From contig NZ_JARZHG010000006.1 in assembly GCF_029946505.1 (NCBI RefSeq), positions 310,001 through 374,000 on the forward strand: a stretch of DNA of 64,000 bases. Reading direction: 5' to 3'. The position numbers and the translations under genes are program-made. Origin of the DNA: Polyangium sp. y55x31 (lineage in GTDB: Bacteria > Myxococcota_A > Polyangia > Polyangiales > Polyangiaceae). A model generated the notes under the pieces. The model made no database searches. It was not told where the DNA came from and was given only the letters and a program-made list of their open reading frames with translations. This document shows positions 40,295 to 48,389 of this stretch, piece after piece (the first letter of the stretch is position 1; every line of letters begins with the position of its first letter).

Positions 40295-43113
40295 TCGACG
40301 CGCAGCCCGAACCGCACCTGCCGCGGCGCCTGAAAGGCCTCGGGTTTTTCGTACCGAGGGTTTTTCGTGAGCCCCTCCGGAAGGTTCTCCCGGACGCCGC
40401 CTTCGACAGGAAGAACCGTATCGTACGTGTAATTCTCGTCGAACGCCGTGGGCGTCCGGCTGTCCGCGAGATTGTAGATCTCGACATTCGCGCCGAGCCG
40501 GAGGTCCTTGCCGAGGAGCGCCGACACGCCGAACCGCGCGTCGATGCGGTGCACCCACGGCGTGAGCCCCACCGAACCACGCGGCAGGAGGAACACCTCG
40601 CTCGGCCCGAACCACGGGTGCGCGCCGAGCGCGCCGTACGGCGACCCCGACTGCCCGGTATACCCCGCCCCCGCTTCGAGGATCACCCCGGCCGGCAAGA
40701 CCAGCTCTTTCCCTGCATAAAGCTTGATCGAATGCGTGTGATCCCCGGGCAACGGGCCGCTGCCGTTCGCGTCGATCTCGGGCGCGTCGAACGCGCGCGT
40801 CGTGTTCGGATCGAGCTGCCCCGTCCGCGCCAGGAAAAACCCCTCGTAATTGCCGCGCAGCGACGAGAGCGTGTAACTCGCGACGCCGACGAACCCGCCC
40901 GCGAACGGCCGCATCAACGTGAGCGAGAGCGCGTCGTACACCCGCTCCGCCGCCGTCATGAAGGCCCACGCTCCGCCGCCCGGATTGCCGATCAAGCCCC
41001 CGCCCGTGAAGAAGCTCGTATCCTCGATGGTGCGGAGGAGCTGGTCGTGCACGTACACGACCCCGAACCGCACGCCGAGCGGCGCCGCGACCTCCCCGCC
41101 GACCACCCACTGATGATATGCGGGCCCGCCGATCTCGGGATCGACCGAGGCCTGGGTCGTCCGCGGATCGGACAGGGAGCTCGGTTCGGCCGTCGTTTGT
41201 ATCAGAATGGCCGTGTCGTCGGGACAGCCGCCGTACACCTCCTCCGGCTCGTTGACGTCGCAGCGGCCCCCAGTCGCGTGAATGCTCGTGAGCTTGCTCT
41301 CGGGCGCGAGGGCACGCACCGCCACGTCGAGCGGCACGGTCTGGTATCGCATCCCGTACGTCGCGAACACCCGCACCCGGCCGCTCTTCATCGGGCTCCA
41401 CGAAATGCCGGCGCGCGGCGCGAGCATGAAGGGCAAGCTGAGCTTTCCCCCGAGGAGCACCTGCGCGTCGTAGCGAAGGCTCGCCTCGGCCACGAGCCCC
41501 TCGCGAATCTGCCAGGTATCCGCGACGAACCCGCCCGCCGCGAACGAGTTCACCGAGGTCGTCACCGTATCGAACACGAAAGGTTTGTCGGGGCCTCTGA
41601 GGTAGCCGAACCGTTCGTTTTGCACGAAACCGCCGTTCACGCTCTCGCGGAGGAGGACCGCGCCGGAATACCCACGCACGTAGCTCAGCGTCGAGACCTC
41701 GAAATCGACGCCGGCGCGGATCCGGTGCTCGCCGAGGCCATGCGCCCGCAGCGACACGACGGCGCGCCCCTCGACACGATCGGCCGTGGACCGGGACAGG
41801 AGCCCGGGGCCGCCCATTGCATACGGGCCGGCGGGACAATTCAGCACGATGTCCGAGGGTTGCCCCGTCGGGGCGCAGGCGGCGAGCGCGGGCGTGCTGA
41901 GATCCTCGAAATCGACGATCGGGTGGTTTCCGCTGAAACCGCCGCGCCTCCAGAGCATCTGCGGCACGTGCGCGAGCGTCCCCGCCCGCCCGATGTCGTC
42001 GACCCCCGAACCATCCGCCGCCCGCACCTCGTTCCCGCTGCGCACCCAGCCGAGCGCCGCGTCGAGCCGGGCATTGCCGCCCGCGAAGAGCGACGTCCCG
42101 CGCAGCACCACCGCATTCGTGAGAGCGATCTGCCTGCGGCCGAGGGCCGTGTGCTCCCCATTCAAGTTGTCCACGCCGACCCCTTCACTCTCGAGATCGA
42201 ACGGGTGCACCGCGCCGCCCCCGGATCCCGCGAAGGTCCCGAACACGGAGAGCGAGACCTCCCGCGTCTTCGAGGGCCGATACGTGAGCTTGCCGATCCA
42301 TTGCCCGATGTCGCCCTGGGCGAACTGCGTGCTCTGCGAGTCCGGCAAGAGCCTCGTCTTCTGGGCGCCGGTCTCCGGGTCGACGTCGGGGACGAGCTGG
42401 ACACCGCCGAAATCGTCGACCTCCGTCCTCCACGAGAGCGATTGCAAGCTGCGCTCCAGGCGATACCGCCGCCGGGCGAGGCTCCCGCCCGCGAAAAAGA
42501 AGAGCCGGTCTTTCATGATGGGCCCGCCCACCGACCCGCCGAGATCCCGCGTGCCGTCGAGGCGCGGATCGGTATGGATGACCGTGCCCTCGAAGATCTT
42601 CGGCGTCCGCTCCCCTTCGAGCGAGCCCGGCGCGAGGCCGCCCCACGCCGAGGCGTGCCAGCGATTCCCGCCGCTCTTCGTCGCGACGTCGTACACGCCG
42701 CCCCCCCGTCCGAACGCCGGATCGGCCCCGACGACGGTGACGTCGGCGCGCTCGACGAACTCCATCGAGAGCGGCATCTGGAGAATGCCGTATGTCGGAT
42801 GGCCGACGCGAATCCCGTCCACGAAAAACGTATTCTCGGGCGAGCTCGCCCCGACGAACGACACGCCGTACATATCGGCCTGCGTCCCCGGCAGGAGCAA
42901 AGCGAGGTTCTCGAACGACCGCGCCGGCCCGCCGCGCTGCTCCGGAGCGGAAAGCGGCAGGAGCCGGAGCCCGGCCGGGTCGAGCGATTCACCCCATCGC
43001 GCGGCGCTCCCCTCCCCGAGACCACTCGGCAGGGGCTCCTCCGCGTGGGCGGGCGGTGCGGCGAGAAAAACCCCCACGAGGGAGGCGGCGAGCGGGATCC
43101 GGAGCGTGAACAT
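40288..43113 (-). CDS. TonB-dependent receptor-like outer-membrane protein
   Basis: The 941-residue product has a signal peptide ending AHA near residue 25, a plug domain (FENLALLLPGTQADMYGVSF, then FFVDGIRVGHP, ERADVTVVGAD and GGGVYDVATKSGGN) and a long barrel with aromatic-ended strands, finishing QVRFGLRVDY. There is no carboxypeptidase-like N-terminal domain and no clear TonB box, so energy coupling is uncertain. Related proteins in myxobacteria include Oar-type transporters. ATG 43113 was chosen over a TTG at 43131. A lipoprotein gene lies 39 bases upstream on the same strand. Confidence 0.88.
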   Translation of the reverse strand: MFTLRIPLAASLVGVFLAAPPAHAEEPLPSGLGEGSAARWGESLDPAGLRLLPLSAPEQRGGPARSFENLALLLPGTQADMYGVSFVGASSPENTFFVDGIRVGHPTYGILQMPLSMEFVERADVTVVGADPAFGRGGGVYDVATKSGGNRWHASAWGGLAPGSLEGERTPKIFEGTVIHTDPRLDGTRDLGGSVGGPIMKDRLFFFAGGSLARRRYRLERSLQSLSWRTEVDDFGGVQLVPDVDPETGAQKTRLLPDSQSTQFAQGDIGQWIGKLTYRPSKTREVSLSVFGTFAGSGGGAVHPFDLESEGVGVDNLNGEHTALGRRQIALTNAVVLRGTSLFAGGNARLDAALGWVRSGNEVRAADGSGVDDIGRAGTLAHVPQMLWRRGGFSGNHPIVDFEDLSTPALAACAPTGQPSDIVLNCPAGPYAMGGPGLLSRSTADRVEGRAVVSLRAHGLGEHRIRAGVDFEVSTLSYVRGYSGAVLLRESVNGGFVQNERFGYLRGPDKPFVFDTVTTSVNSFAAGGFVADTWQIREGLVAEASLRYDAQVLLGGKLSLPFMLAPRAGISWSPMKSGRVRVFATYGMRYQTVPLDVAVRALAPESKLTSIHATGGRCDVNEPEEVYGGCPDDTAILIQTTAEPSSLSDPRTTQASVDPEIGGPAYHQWVVGGEVAAPLGVRFGVVYVHDQLLRTIEDTSFFTGGGLIGNPGGGAWAFMTAAERVYDALSLTLMRPFAGGFVGVASYTLSSLRGNYEGFFLARTGQLDPNTTRAFDAPEIDANGSGPLPGDHTHSIKLYAGKELVLPAGVILEAGAGYTGQSGSPYGALGAHPWFGPSEVFLLPRGSVGLTPWVHRIDARFGVSALLGKDLRLGANVEIYNLADSRTPTAFDENYTYDTVLPVEGGVRENLPEGLTKNPRYEKPEAFQAPRQVRFGLRVDY

Positions 43114-43152
43114 CAACGTTTCGTTCTCCAAACGTTCGTCGAGCCCTCGGGA

Positions 43153-43902
43153 TCAGAGCGGGTCGAGCGGCCCGCCGTCGAGCACGCAGCGAAGCGTCAC
43201 CGGATCACAATGCGTTGCGATCCGCGGGTCGATCCCGGAGCCGGAGTGGAGCCCCGAGAACGTCTGCGAGGGCGCGGGCGAGCAGAGCGCGTCGTTCGGC
43301 TCGTCGCTGAAGTCAGAGAATTCGCCGCAGTACGAGGACGGCGAGAGCGCCGCCACCTTGTACGTCACCGAGCACCCCTGCTTGAGATCCTCGACCTCGA
43401 GCTCGGCGGCGAACCGCACGCCGGGCACGTCGGGCGCGACGTACATGGCGAGGTTCCACCAGGTCTCGCGGATGCGCCCGCCCCCGATGGAGACCACGTT
43501 GCCGAGGTCGTCGAACACCTGGGTCGGCGGGAGCTCGATCTCCGCCGGCGCGAGATCGCCCGCGCGGCAGATGCCGTCCTCCCCCGCGGTCTCGGGGAAG
43601 TCCCCGAGCGCGAACGGCCGCCCGTCCCCGAGGTCGGTGCCATTGAAGTTGGCCTCGAACCAAAGGCTCTTCAGCGACTGCGATTGCAGGGCGATCGTCT
43701 GCGGGCCCCCGTTCGTCCCGGGATACACCTCGAGCCCCACATCCTCGCCGAGGCGAGGGATGCACCCGCCGGTCTGCGAGACGACGTCGTAACGGGCGAA
43801 GTAGAGCATGGAGGAGACGAGGCACGGCGCGGGCGGCTCCGCGCACGCCGCGGTCGTCGCGACGAGGAACAAGGGGGCGATCCGGCGCACGAAGGTAAGC
43901 AT
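43153..43902 (-). CDS. Lipoprotein partner of the TonB-dependent receptor
   Basis: The 249-residue product has a lipoprotein signal MLTFVRRIAPLFLVATTAAC with Cys20. The body has paired cysteines and a beta-rich pattern, with no catalytic motif. It lies 39 bases before the receptor gene on the same strand, so the two probably form a receptor/surface lipoprotein pair like SusD/SusC-type or Oar-type systems, though it is not SusD-like in sequence. An alternative ATG at 43914 would add four residues. Confidence 0.72.
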   Translation of the reverse strand: MLTFVRRIAPLFLVATTAACAEPPAPCLVSSMLYFARYDVVSQTGGCIPRLGEDVGLEVYPGTNGGPQTIALQSQSLKSLWFEANFNGTDLGDGRPFALGDFPETAGEDGICRAGDLAPAEIELPPTQVFDDLGNVVSIGGGRIRETWWNLAMYVAPDVPGVRFAAELEVEDLKQGCSVTYKVAALSPSSYCGEFSDFSDEPNDALCSPAPSQTFSGLHSGSGIDPRIATHCDPVTLRCVLDGGPLDPL

Positions 43903-43959
43903 GTGGGGTAGCATCCATGCTACAGGAGGTGCGATCCCCCGACAATCGGGATTTCGTGC

Positions 43960-44502
43960 TCAGCCCCGATTGACCAACACCTCTACCCCCGCCTCCCGCA
44001 GAAAAACGACGGCCGGACGGAGCGCGTGCGCCGGCCCCTTCCCGAGCCGTAGCTCCTCGCCATTGTTCATGGTGAGCACGAGCCAGCGCGGCTCGAACCC
44101 GGGCTCGGTCGATTCCCCTTCCACCCCGGCCACCACGGGCGTCGCCGCGTGGAGGAGCGCCCGCGCGTCGAGCGTCCGGGAAAAACCCCGTCCCTGCTGC
44201 ACGATCTCGCCACGCTCGAGGTCGATCCGGAACTGCCCGTGCTTGCGCGCGCTCCGCTGCGCGATGCCATTGCCGATCGCGGACGCGGTCGTCCAGACGA
44301 TCGCGATGAGCAGGATGGGCAAAGGCGCCGCGCGGAGCCCCACGATGATCGATACGAGGATCGAAGCGAGCAGCGCGAACGGCGCGTAGAGCTTCACCAG
44401 GGTCTCGGCGAAGCCCCCGGGGCAGTCGCAGACGAGCACAAGCGGGCCTTCGGCCACGATCGTGCCCGCCTCGTTCCGCAGCAATGTCTCCCGCTCCTCC
44501 AA
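43960..44502 (-). CDS. Small membrane protein, two transmembrane helices
   Basis: The 180-residue protein has an N-terminal charged part, two close membrane segments (LYAPFALLASILVSIIVGL and LPILLIAIVWTTASAIGNGI) and a cytosolic or periplasmic beta-rich domain (FRIDLERGEIVQQGRG, WLVLTMNNGEELRLG). The start is TTG 44502, which is uncertain. It is of unknown function. The beta-rich tail looks like a PH- or DUF-type domain. Confidence 0.6.
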   Translation of the reverse strand: MEERETLLRNEAGTIVAEGPLVLVCDCPGGFAETLVKLYAPFALLASILVSIIVGLRAAPLPILLIAIVWTTASAIGNGIAQRSARKHGQFRIDLERGEIVQQGRGFSRTLDARALLHAATPVVAGVEGESTEPGFEPRWLVLTMNNGEELRLGKGPAHALRPAVVFLREAGVEVLVNRG

Positions 44503-44567
44503 CGAGGCCCTTCTTCCTCATCCCGCCCCACGTGGCAAGAAGGAAGCGGCCCCGCGTCCTCGGCCCT

Positions 44568-45392
44568 TCAGGTCGTCGGACGCTTGCGCGAGCGCCACTC
44601 GCGCACGAGGCGGATCCCGAGCAGCGCCATCGCGAGCCCCACGACGAACGCGATTCCGACCGGAAGGGGCTGGATCTCCCGCCGCACGCCCTCGCTCGCC
44701 CCGCGCGCGGCCGAGCGGCTCAGCGCGGCCACGACGTCGCTCACGCACGGCTCGCCCGTGCCCGCGTTGCACTGCGCGACCTCGGCCTTCACCGCGGCGA
44801 TCGCCCCGTGCACCGCCGCCCCGGCCGCGCGCTCGGCGGCGGCCGCCATCGCGTCCGCGAGCGGCCCCTCGGCGTCCGGCCCGAACCAGCCTGCGATCTC
44901 GCTGCCCATCGCGCGCGTCAGCGACCGGCCCATCTCGCCCGATACCTCGCCGACGAGTGATGTCGCCTGTTTTTCCCCGTTGTTCATCCCGCGCACGAGC
45001 CCCATGGCCGCCTGCTCGCCGGCCCTCGCGGCCGCCTGGCTGATCGGGCCGCGCTCATCCATCACGGTATCGACGGCCGTGCGCAACGACTCCGCGACGA
45101 GGTGCCGCACGATCCACCTTTGCTCGGGCACGGTCGCCGTGAGCCCTCGCATCGCACCTCGCATCATGTTCGCGGAGATCTCCTCGATGCCCGGCGGCGG
45201 GCCGGCCGCGAGCGCATTCGTCAAGAAACGATCGAGCAAGAGCCCCATCTTGCGGGCGAGCTCGGCGTCCTCGGGCGGCGTATCCAACGCTGAAATCGCG
45301 CCCAGGGTCGCCTCCCGGGCCGGCTGACGGAAATTCGCGCTGCACCCGAGCCCCACGAGCCCGAGCACGATCGCCAGCATGATCGCCTTCAT
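44568..45392 (-). CDS. Lipoprotein with helical body and C-terminal membrane helix
   Basis: The 274-residue product has signal MKAIMLAIVLGLVGLGC with Cys17, an all-helical Ala/Gly-rich body (LRTAVDTVMDERGPISQAAAR, GPLADAMAAAAERAAGAAVHG) and one membrane segment near the C-terminus (PVGIAFVVGLAMALLGIRLV). Both ends could therefore be membrane-attached. The function is unknown. ATG 45392 has GGGGGATCG upstream. Confidence 0.72.
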   Translation of the reverse strand: MKAIMLAIVLGLVGLGCSANFRQPAREATLGAISALDTPPEDAELARKMGLLLDRFLTNALAAGPPPGIEEISANMMRGAMRGLTATVPEQRWIVRHLVAESLRTAVDTVMDERGPISQAAARAGEQAAMGLVRGMNNGEKQATSLVGEVSGEMGRSLTRAMGSEIAGWFGPDAEGPLADAMAAAAERAAGAAVHGAIAAVKAEVAQCNAGTGEPCVSDVVAALSRSAARGASEGVRREIQPLPVGIAFVVGLAMALLGIRLVREWRSRKRPTT

Positions 45393-45520
45393 ATCGATCC
45401 CCCGTACCGAGCGCTGGCGTGCACCTCCCGCGCCGGGCGCACGCTGCACGCGGATACGTTCGCGCCAAAACGCGTTTTACAGGGTGAACGGGCGTCGCGA
45501 CGGGCGCGGGCGATCTCCGC

Positions 45521-45949
45521 TCAGGCCGCGCCGAACCAGCGTTTCGTCTCGGGCTTCATCCACATGATGAGCAGCGGAATCGTGATGGGCAGACAGCACG
45601 TATTCCACAACATGTTCAGCCCGATGAGGATGATCCCGAGCGTGTAGGCCCATCGCGCTTTGCCGGCGAAGAGCACGATCGCGTGCGGGATGATGACGAC
45701 GAACGAGAAGGCCGCGAGGAAGAGACCCACCACCCATTCCCCGGTCGCCGACGACCCGGACGTACCCCGCATGACGGGCCCGAGCATCATGTACAACCCG
45801 GACGCGAACGCTCCGAGGAGCATGAGGATCATCAGCACCGCATAGATGCGGAAATAATAGACCCCTTCCGGCGGACGATCCTCCTCCATCAAGAGGGGCG
45901 TCCCGGGGGGAGCGCCGGAGGGGATGAAGTACGGGCCCTGATGGCTCAT
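45521..45949 (-). CDS. Integral membrane protein with about four helices
   Basis: The 142-residue protein has four hydrophobic helices (FRIYAVLMILMLLGAFASG, WVVGLFLAAFSFVVIIPHAI, AYTLGIILIGLNMLWNTCC and LPITIPLLIMWM) after a Pro-rich N-terminus. I do not recognise the family. Its start ATG 45949 faces the divergent outer-membrane protein gene at 46036. Confidence 0.75.
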   Translation of the reverse strand: MSHQGPYFIPSGAPPGTPLLMEEDRPPEGVYYFRIYAVLMILMLLGAFASGLYMMLGPVMRGTSGSSATGEWVVGLFLAAFSFVVIIPHAIVLFAGKARWAYTLGIILIGLNMLWNTCCLPITIPLLIMWMKPETKRWFGAA

Positions 45950-46035
45950 GACGTCCGGGCATCATCACCCGAGTTCGCCGGGGCCGGCAAGGGGCGCGAT
46001 TGACGGCCGCCGCCGCGCCACCAGGGGTCCAGGGA

Positions 46036-47346
46036 ATGAGAGCCTCGCTCCCGCTCTGCCTCGCGGCCCTGCTCGTCGCGCCGCTCGCCGAGGCTGAGGG
46101 CGGCGTCGAGCCCGTCCCCCTGCTGCCGGGCGTGTGTCCTCCGATGCTGGGCCCGCTCGATCTCGGCGTGAACCGCAATCCCTCCGGCACCGCGTGGGAG
46201 CCCGACACGACGCCCATGTTCGGCACGCGCACGCAGGTCGACTGCTGGGACCTGATCCAGCAGCAAAACGTGTTCACGGGCTACGACCTCGCGCTCGGTC
46301 CGCGCGGCGGTCGGGGTTTTACCTCGATGAACTGGCAGACGTTCCTCGCGCGGCGGCGCTTCGACGGCGCCGAGGTGAAAATTCGCTGGACGTGGAGCCT
46401 CGAGGCGCTCGGCCTCACGGCGGAGGGATCCCCCTCGCTCTTGCAGATCCCGAACCGCGACGTCCGCGCGCCGGTCGTCGATCGACAGCTCCCGCAAGAG
46501 GCCTTCATGGAGCTTTCGCTCCTCGTCACGGCCCCGCTCGGCGAGGACCTCGCGCTCCAGATCTACGTCGCCCCGGCCGGCGAGCCCGCGCTCGGTCCGC
46601 CCTCGTATACGCGGCGATTTTCGGCCTTCGCCGATCCTTTCGCGCCGCTCGGCCACTCCATGCAAGACGCCGCGCACGTCACGCACGGCGTGCTCACCCT
46701 CGGCTTGCTCATGCGGCGGTGGAAGGTCGAAGCCTCGTGGTTCAATGGCCGCCCGCACGACGACGATCCCCTCGACTTCGACCTCGCCCCGCCCGACGCC
46801 TACGCCGCGCGCTTCACGCTGAATCCCCTTCGTTTCCTGAGCCTCCAGGCCTCCGGCGCGTGGCTCCGCAATCCCGATCGCCGCATGCCCGGCGTCTCGA
46901 TCACGCGCGCCACGGCCTCGGCGTTCGTGGGCGTTCCGCTCGGCGATCCGGCCGCGGGCTCGCACCTCGGCGCGTCCGCGATCTTCGGCCAGAACGCGCC
47001 GAGCGAAGGCCCGACGACGCGGAGCGGGCTCGTCGAAGCGACGCTCTTGCTCTCGGACCGCCACGAGATCTTCGCGCGCGCGGAAATCCTCCAGCGCAGC
47101 GGCCGCGAGCTCCTCTTGCCCGCGCCGCTCGATTCGCGTGTCTTTCCGATCCGCTCGCTCGCGCTCGGCTACGTGCACTCGTTCCCGCTCGGCCCGATCC
47201 GCCCGGGGCTCGGCCTGCGCTTCGACGCGACCGACGTCGTGACGGACGAGCTCGCGCGACGTTACGGCGACCGTGTGCCGCTCGGAGGCATGATCTTTCT
47301 ACGGCTGCGCCCGCCCGTCATGGAGCTTCCGCACACGCCGATGTGA
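46036..47346 (+). CDS. Outer-membrane beta-barrel protein
   Basis: The 436-residue product has a signal peptide near residues 1-20 (PLCLAALLVAPLAEAEG) and then repeated amphipathic strands with turns. NPLRFLSLQASGAW, TRATASAFVGVPLG and SLALGYVHSFPLG look like barrel strands. I do not recognise a specific porin family. It starts at ATG 46036; a TTG at 46000 would add 12 residues without an RBS. It is probably a surface channel or receptor. Confidence 0.72.
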   Translation: MRASLPLCLAALLVAPLAEAEGGVEPVPLLPGVCPPMLGPLDLGVNRNPSGTAWEPDTTPMFGTRTQVDCWDLIQQQNVFTGYDLALGPRGGRGFTSMNWQTFLARRRFDGAEVKIRWTWSLEALGLTAEGSPSLLQIPNRDVRAPVVDRQLPQEAFMELSLLVTAPLGEDLALQIYVAPAGEPALGPPSYTRRFSAFADPFAPLGHSMQDAAHVTHGVLTLGLLMRRWKVEASWFNGRPHDDDPLDFDLAPPDAYAARFTLNPLRFLSLQASGAWLRNPDRRMPGVSITRATASAFVGVPLGDPAAGSHLGASAIFGQNAPSEGPTTRSGLVEATLLLSDRHEIFARAEILQRSGRELLLPAPLDSRVFPIRSLALGYVHSFPLGPIRPGLGLRFDATDVVTDELARRYGDRVPLGGMIFLRLRPPVMELPHTPM

Positions 47347-47416
47347 CGGCCTGCGAAAGTCGACCTTGCTCTTCGGCTTTGTTATATCGTCCCAGGCGGA
47401 GAGGAGTTTTCGAGGC

Positions 47417-47821
47417 ATGGCGTCGGACGAAGCGGAGGTCCTCGCCGCGAACGCGGCGTTTTACGCGGCGTTCGCGCGGCGTGATTTCCTTGCGATGGAC
47501 GACCTCTGGGCGCGGCGCGCGGGCGTCGCGTGCGTGCACCCGGGCTGGGATGCGGTGCGCGGACGCGCCGAGGTCATGGCGAGCTTCCGCGCCATCCTCA
47601 CGAGCCCGACCGCTCCGGCCATCTTTGCCACGCGGCCGGCGGCGACCGTGCTCGGCGACGCGGCGTTCGTCGTGTGCGCGGAGTCCATCGACGGAAACGA
47701 GCTCGTCGCGACGAACCTGTTCGTCCGCGAGGACGGCGCCTGGCGGCTCGTCATGCACCAGGCGGGCCCGATCGCCCGTCGCGAGGCGCCGAAACGCACG
47801 CCGCCGAAGGTGCTGAACTAG
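47417..47821 (+). CDS. SnoaL/NTF2-like protein
   Basis: The 134-residue protein has the NTF2-like cone: LAANAAFYAAFARRDFLAMDDLWA helices, then CVHPGW, VMASFRAIL and a curved sheet with the ending WRLVMHQAGP. The HPGW motif is typical of the SnoaL_3 branch. Family members are isomerases, binding proteins or immunity proteins; the sequence does not decide. ATG 47417 is preceded by GAGG. Confidence 0.85.
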   Translation: MASDEAEVLAANAAFYAAFARRDFLAMDDLWARRAGVACVHPGWDAVRGRAEVMASFRAILTSPTAPAIFATRPAATVLGDAAFVVCAESIDGNELVATNLFVREDGAWRLVMHQAGPIARREAPKRTPPKVLN

Positions 47822-47924
47822 CCCCCTCGCTCCTCCCCTGCACGCTTCCCCTGTTGGCGTGATCGTCGCAAGCGTCGGCCGGCGCGGGCCTTCCGTCTCT
47901 TCGTCGGGGCCCCGGGAGGAATCC

Positions 47925-48245
47925 ATGGATCAGTCGTTCGACGTCTCCACGCAGGGCATGACCTCCACCTTGAACAAGAACGAGGGCAAGACGACGCAGC
48001 TCATCGAGCGGCAGACCTCGCGCCTGCCCTCGATCGCGTATCTCGGCCTCGCGTTCGGCTCGATGGTGATCTCGGCGAGCCTCGCGGCCTCGGCCCGCCC
48101 GCAGCGCCGCTTCGGTTATACGAAGCGCCTCGAGCTCGCGAACTTCGTCGGGCAGTGGGCGCCGTCGCTGCTCCTGATCGGCGTCTACAACAAGATCGTC
48201 AAGCTCGAGCACGAGCTCTTGTCGGCGCGCAGCGTGGTGCGCTGA
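47925..48245 (+). CDS. Small membrane protein, two predicted helices
   Basis: The 106-residue protein starts at ATG 47925 with a strong GGGAGG RBS. After a polar N-terminus it has two hydrophobic stretches (PSIAYLGLAFGSMVISASLAAS and FVGQWAPSLLLIGVYNKIV). The function is unknown. The upstream open frame lacks an RBS, so the start is secure. Confidence 0.75.
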   Translation: MDQSFDVSTQGMTSTLNKNEGKTTQLIERQTSRLPSIAYLGLAFGSMVISASLAASARPQRRFGYTKRLELANFVGQWAPSLLLIGVYNKIVKLEHELLSARSVVR

Positions 48246-48389
48246 AGCGCGACCGCGAATTCTGCCTGCGCGCGATTTCCCACGAGCACCCGCGGAAAAC
48301 GCGCCTCCCGTAGACACACGGAGAGGCCCTCGCGTATCGTGCTCGGCTCGGGAGGTCGCTCGGCTCGCGGCTTCCGTCCGGAGGTCGCC

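Noticed and set aside
40549-43911. Open frame of over 1100 codons antisense to the TonB receptor and lipoprotein genes
   Set aside because: The product is Arg/Glu/His-rich with no domain, while the opposite strand has a signal peptide, plug and barrel.
48338-48389. Start of the large membrane protein at 48339
   Set aside because: No RBS there, whereas ATG 48390 follows GGAGGT at good spacing.
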